Shown piece by piece: positions 63,726 through 64,000 of a stretch of DNA of 64,000 nucleotides. The DNA comes from Phoronis australis (lineage: Eukaryota; Phoronida; Phoronidae): the NCBI GenBank assembly GCA_002633005.1, contig NMRA01000617.1:70367-134366 (forward strand), given 5' to 3'. Numbering within the stretch: position 1 is the first letter of the stretch; every line of letters begins with the position of its first letter. The notes under the pieces were generated by a model. That model saw only the letters and a list, made by a program, of their open reading frames with translations. It did no database searches and had not been told where the DNA came from. The translations under genes were made by a program, and so were the position numbers.

Positions 63726-64000
63726 CTAATGGGATCATAAAATGAATAAAAAATGTCACTGGGAATATTCGGTTATCGATATAGGCACTCAAAAGGAAAT
63801 GAATGAAACGGTTCCAGAAAAAAGGTTCACACGAAAGTTTGGCGGAGGAGAACACTGAATTACTTTCCATTGGAAACAACCTAGTACGTTATTTGTAATT
63901 TTGATTTCCACGAGTGCTTGCCGTTGGAGAACAAAAACAATTTAAAATTTGTTTTTATTCGACAACGGGAGTGAAAAGAACTTTTCAAAAGCATGAAGTA
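63726..64000 (-). other. drgx upstream intron, cut by window edge
   Basis: The intron acceptor (ATTAG) precedes LEELEKAF. The exon with the N-terminus and the first residues of the homeodomain is not in the window. Confidence 0.6.

Overview
This is a gene-dense stretch of an animal nuclear genome, about 62-63% A+T by eye. Genes are split by GT-AG introns, and introns and spacers are full of transposon-derived repeats. Three protein-coding loci can be recognised at exon level. A pair of small, apparently intronless genes lies nested in one intron. Gene content (a CTF18 clamp-loader subunit, a class II Rab11-FIP and a DRGX-type paired-like homeobox gene) points to a metazoan, most likely a bilaterian invertebrate. 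I cannot name the phylum from the sequence.

Layout. (1) 1-7647, minus strand: 5' part of a Rab11 family-interacting protein 3/4 gene, with exons at 7501-7647, 6493-6604 and 4636-4730; the rest presumably lies beyond the left edge. (2) 7648-8293: a short head-to-head intergenic promoter with a perfect E2F-type site. (3) 8294-49607, plus strand: the complete chtf18 gene, 24 coding exons joining in frame into 927 residues. It holds the AAA+ Walker A, Walker B and sensor 1 motifs and the conserved C-terminus. (4) Intron 15 of chtf18 (22061-30564): two divergent intronless genes of 105 and 106 codons encoding related unknown helical proteins. (5) 49608-57876: a spacer of about 8 kb between convergent genes, with repeats and one striking homeodomain-type palindrome. 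(6) 57877-63725, minus strand: the last four exons of a Drgx homologue, with homeodomain helices 1-3 and the OAR motif; the first exon(s) lie beyond the right edge.

Repeats. Introns 17, 20 and 22 of chtf18 carry a repeat family with a hairpin-capped left end and degenerate ~150-bp internal units. A recurrent core in these units matches the CTCF binding consensus. There are also two copies of a TIR element (MITE), two 5'-truncated LINE remnants (one with an exact 12-bp target-site duplication 21 nt upstream of chtf18 exon 20), tRNA-like elements and several minisatellites. Three single-base gaps (n at 39446, 43004 and 45598) each adjoin a near-identical local duplication. They look like unmerged allelic contig ends rather than biology.

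Function. chtf18 is a replication and cohesion gene, and the E2F site fits S-phase expression. The Rab11-FIP gene is a membrane-trafficking adaptor. drgx is a developmental transcription factor. Beyond the shared promoter region there is no sign that these genes act in one pathway. Exon boundaries are my own reading of splice signals and reading frame; comparisons with human proteins are from memory and not from a search.
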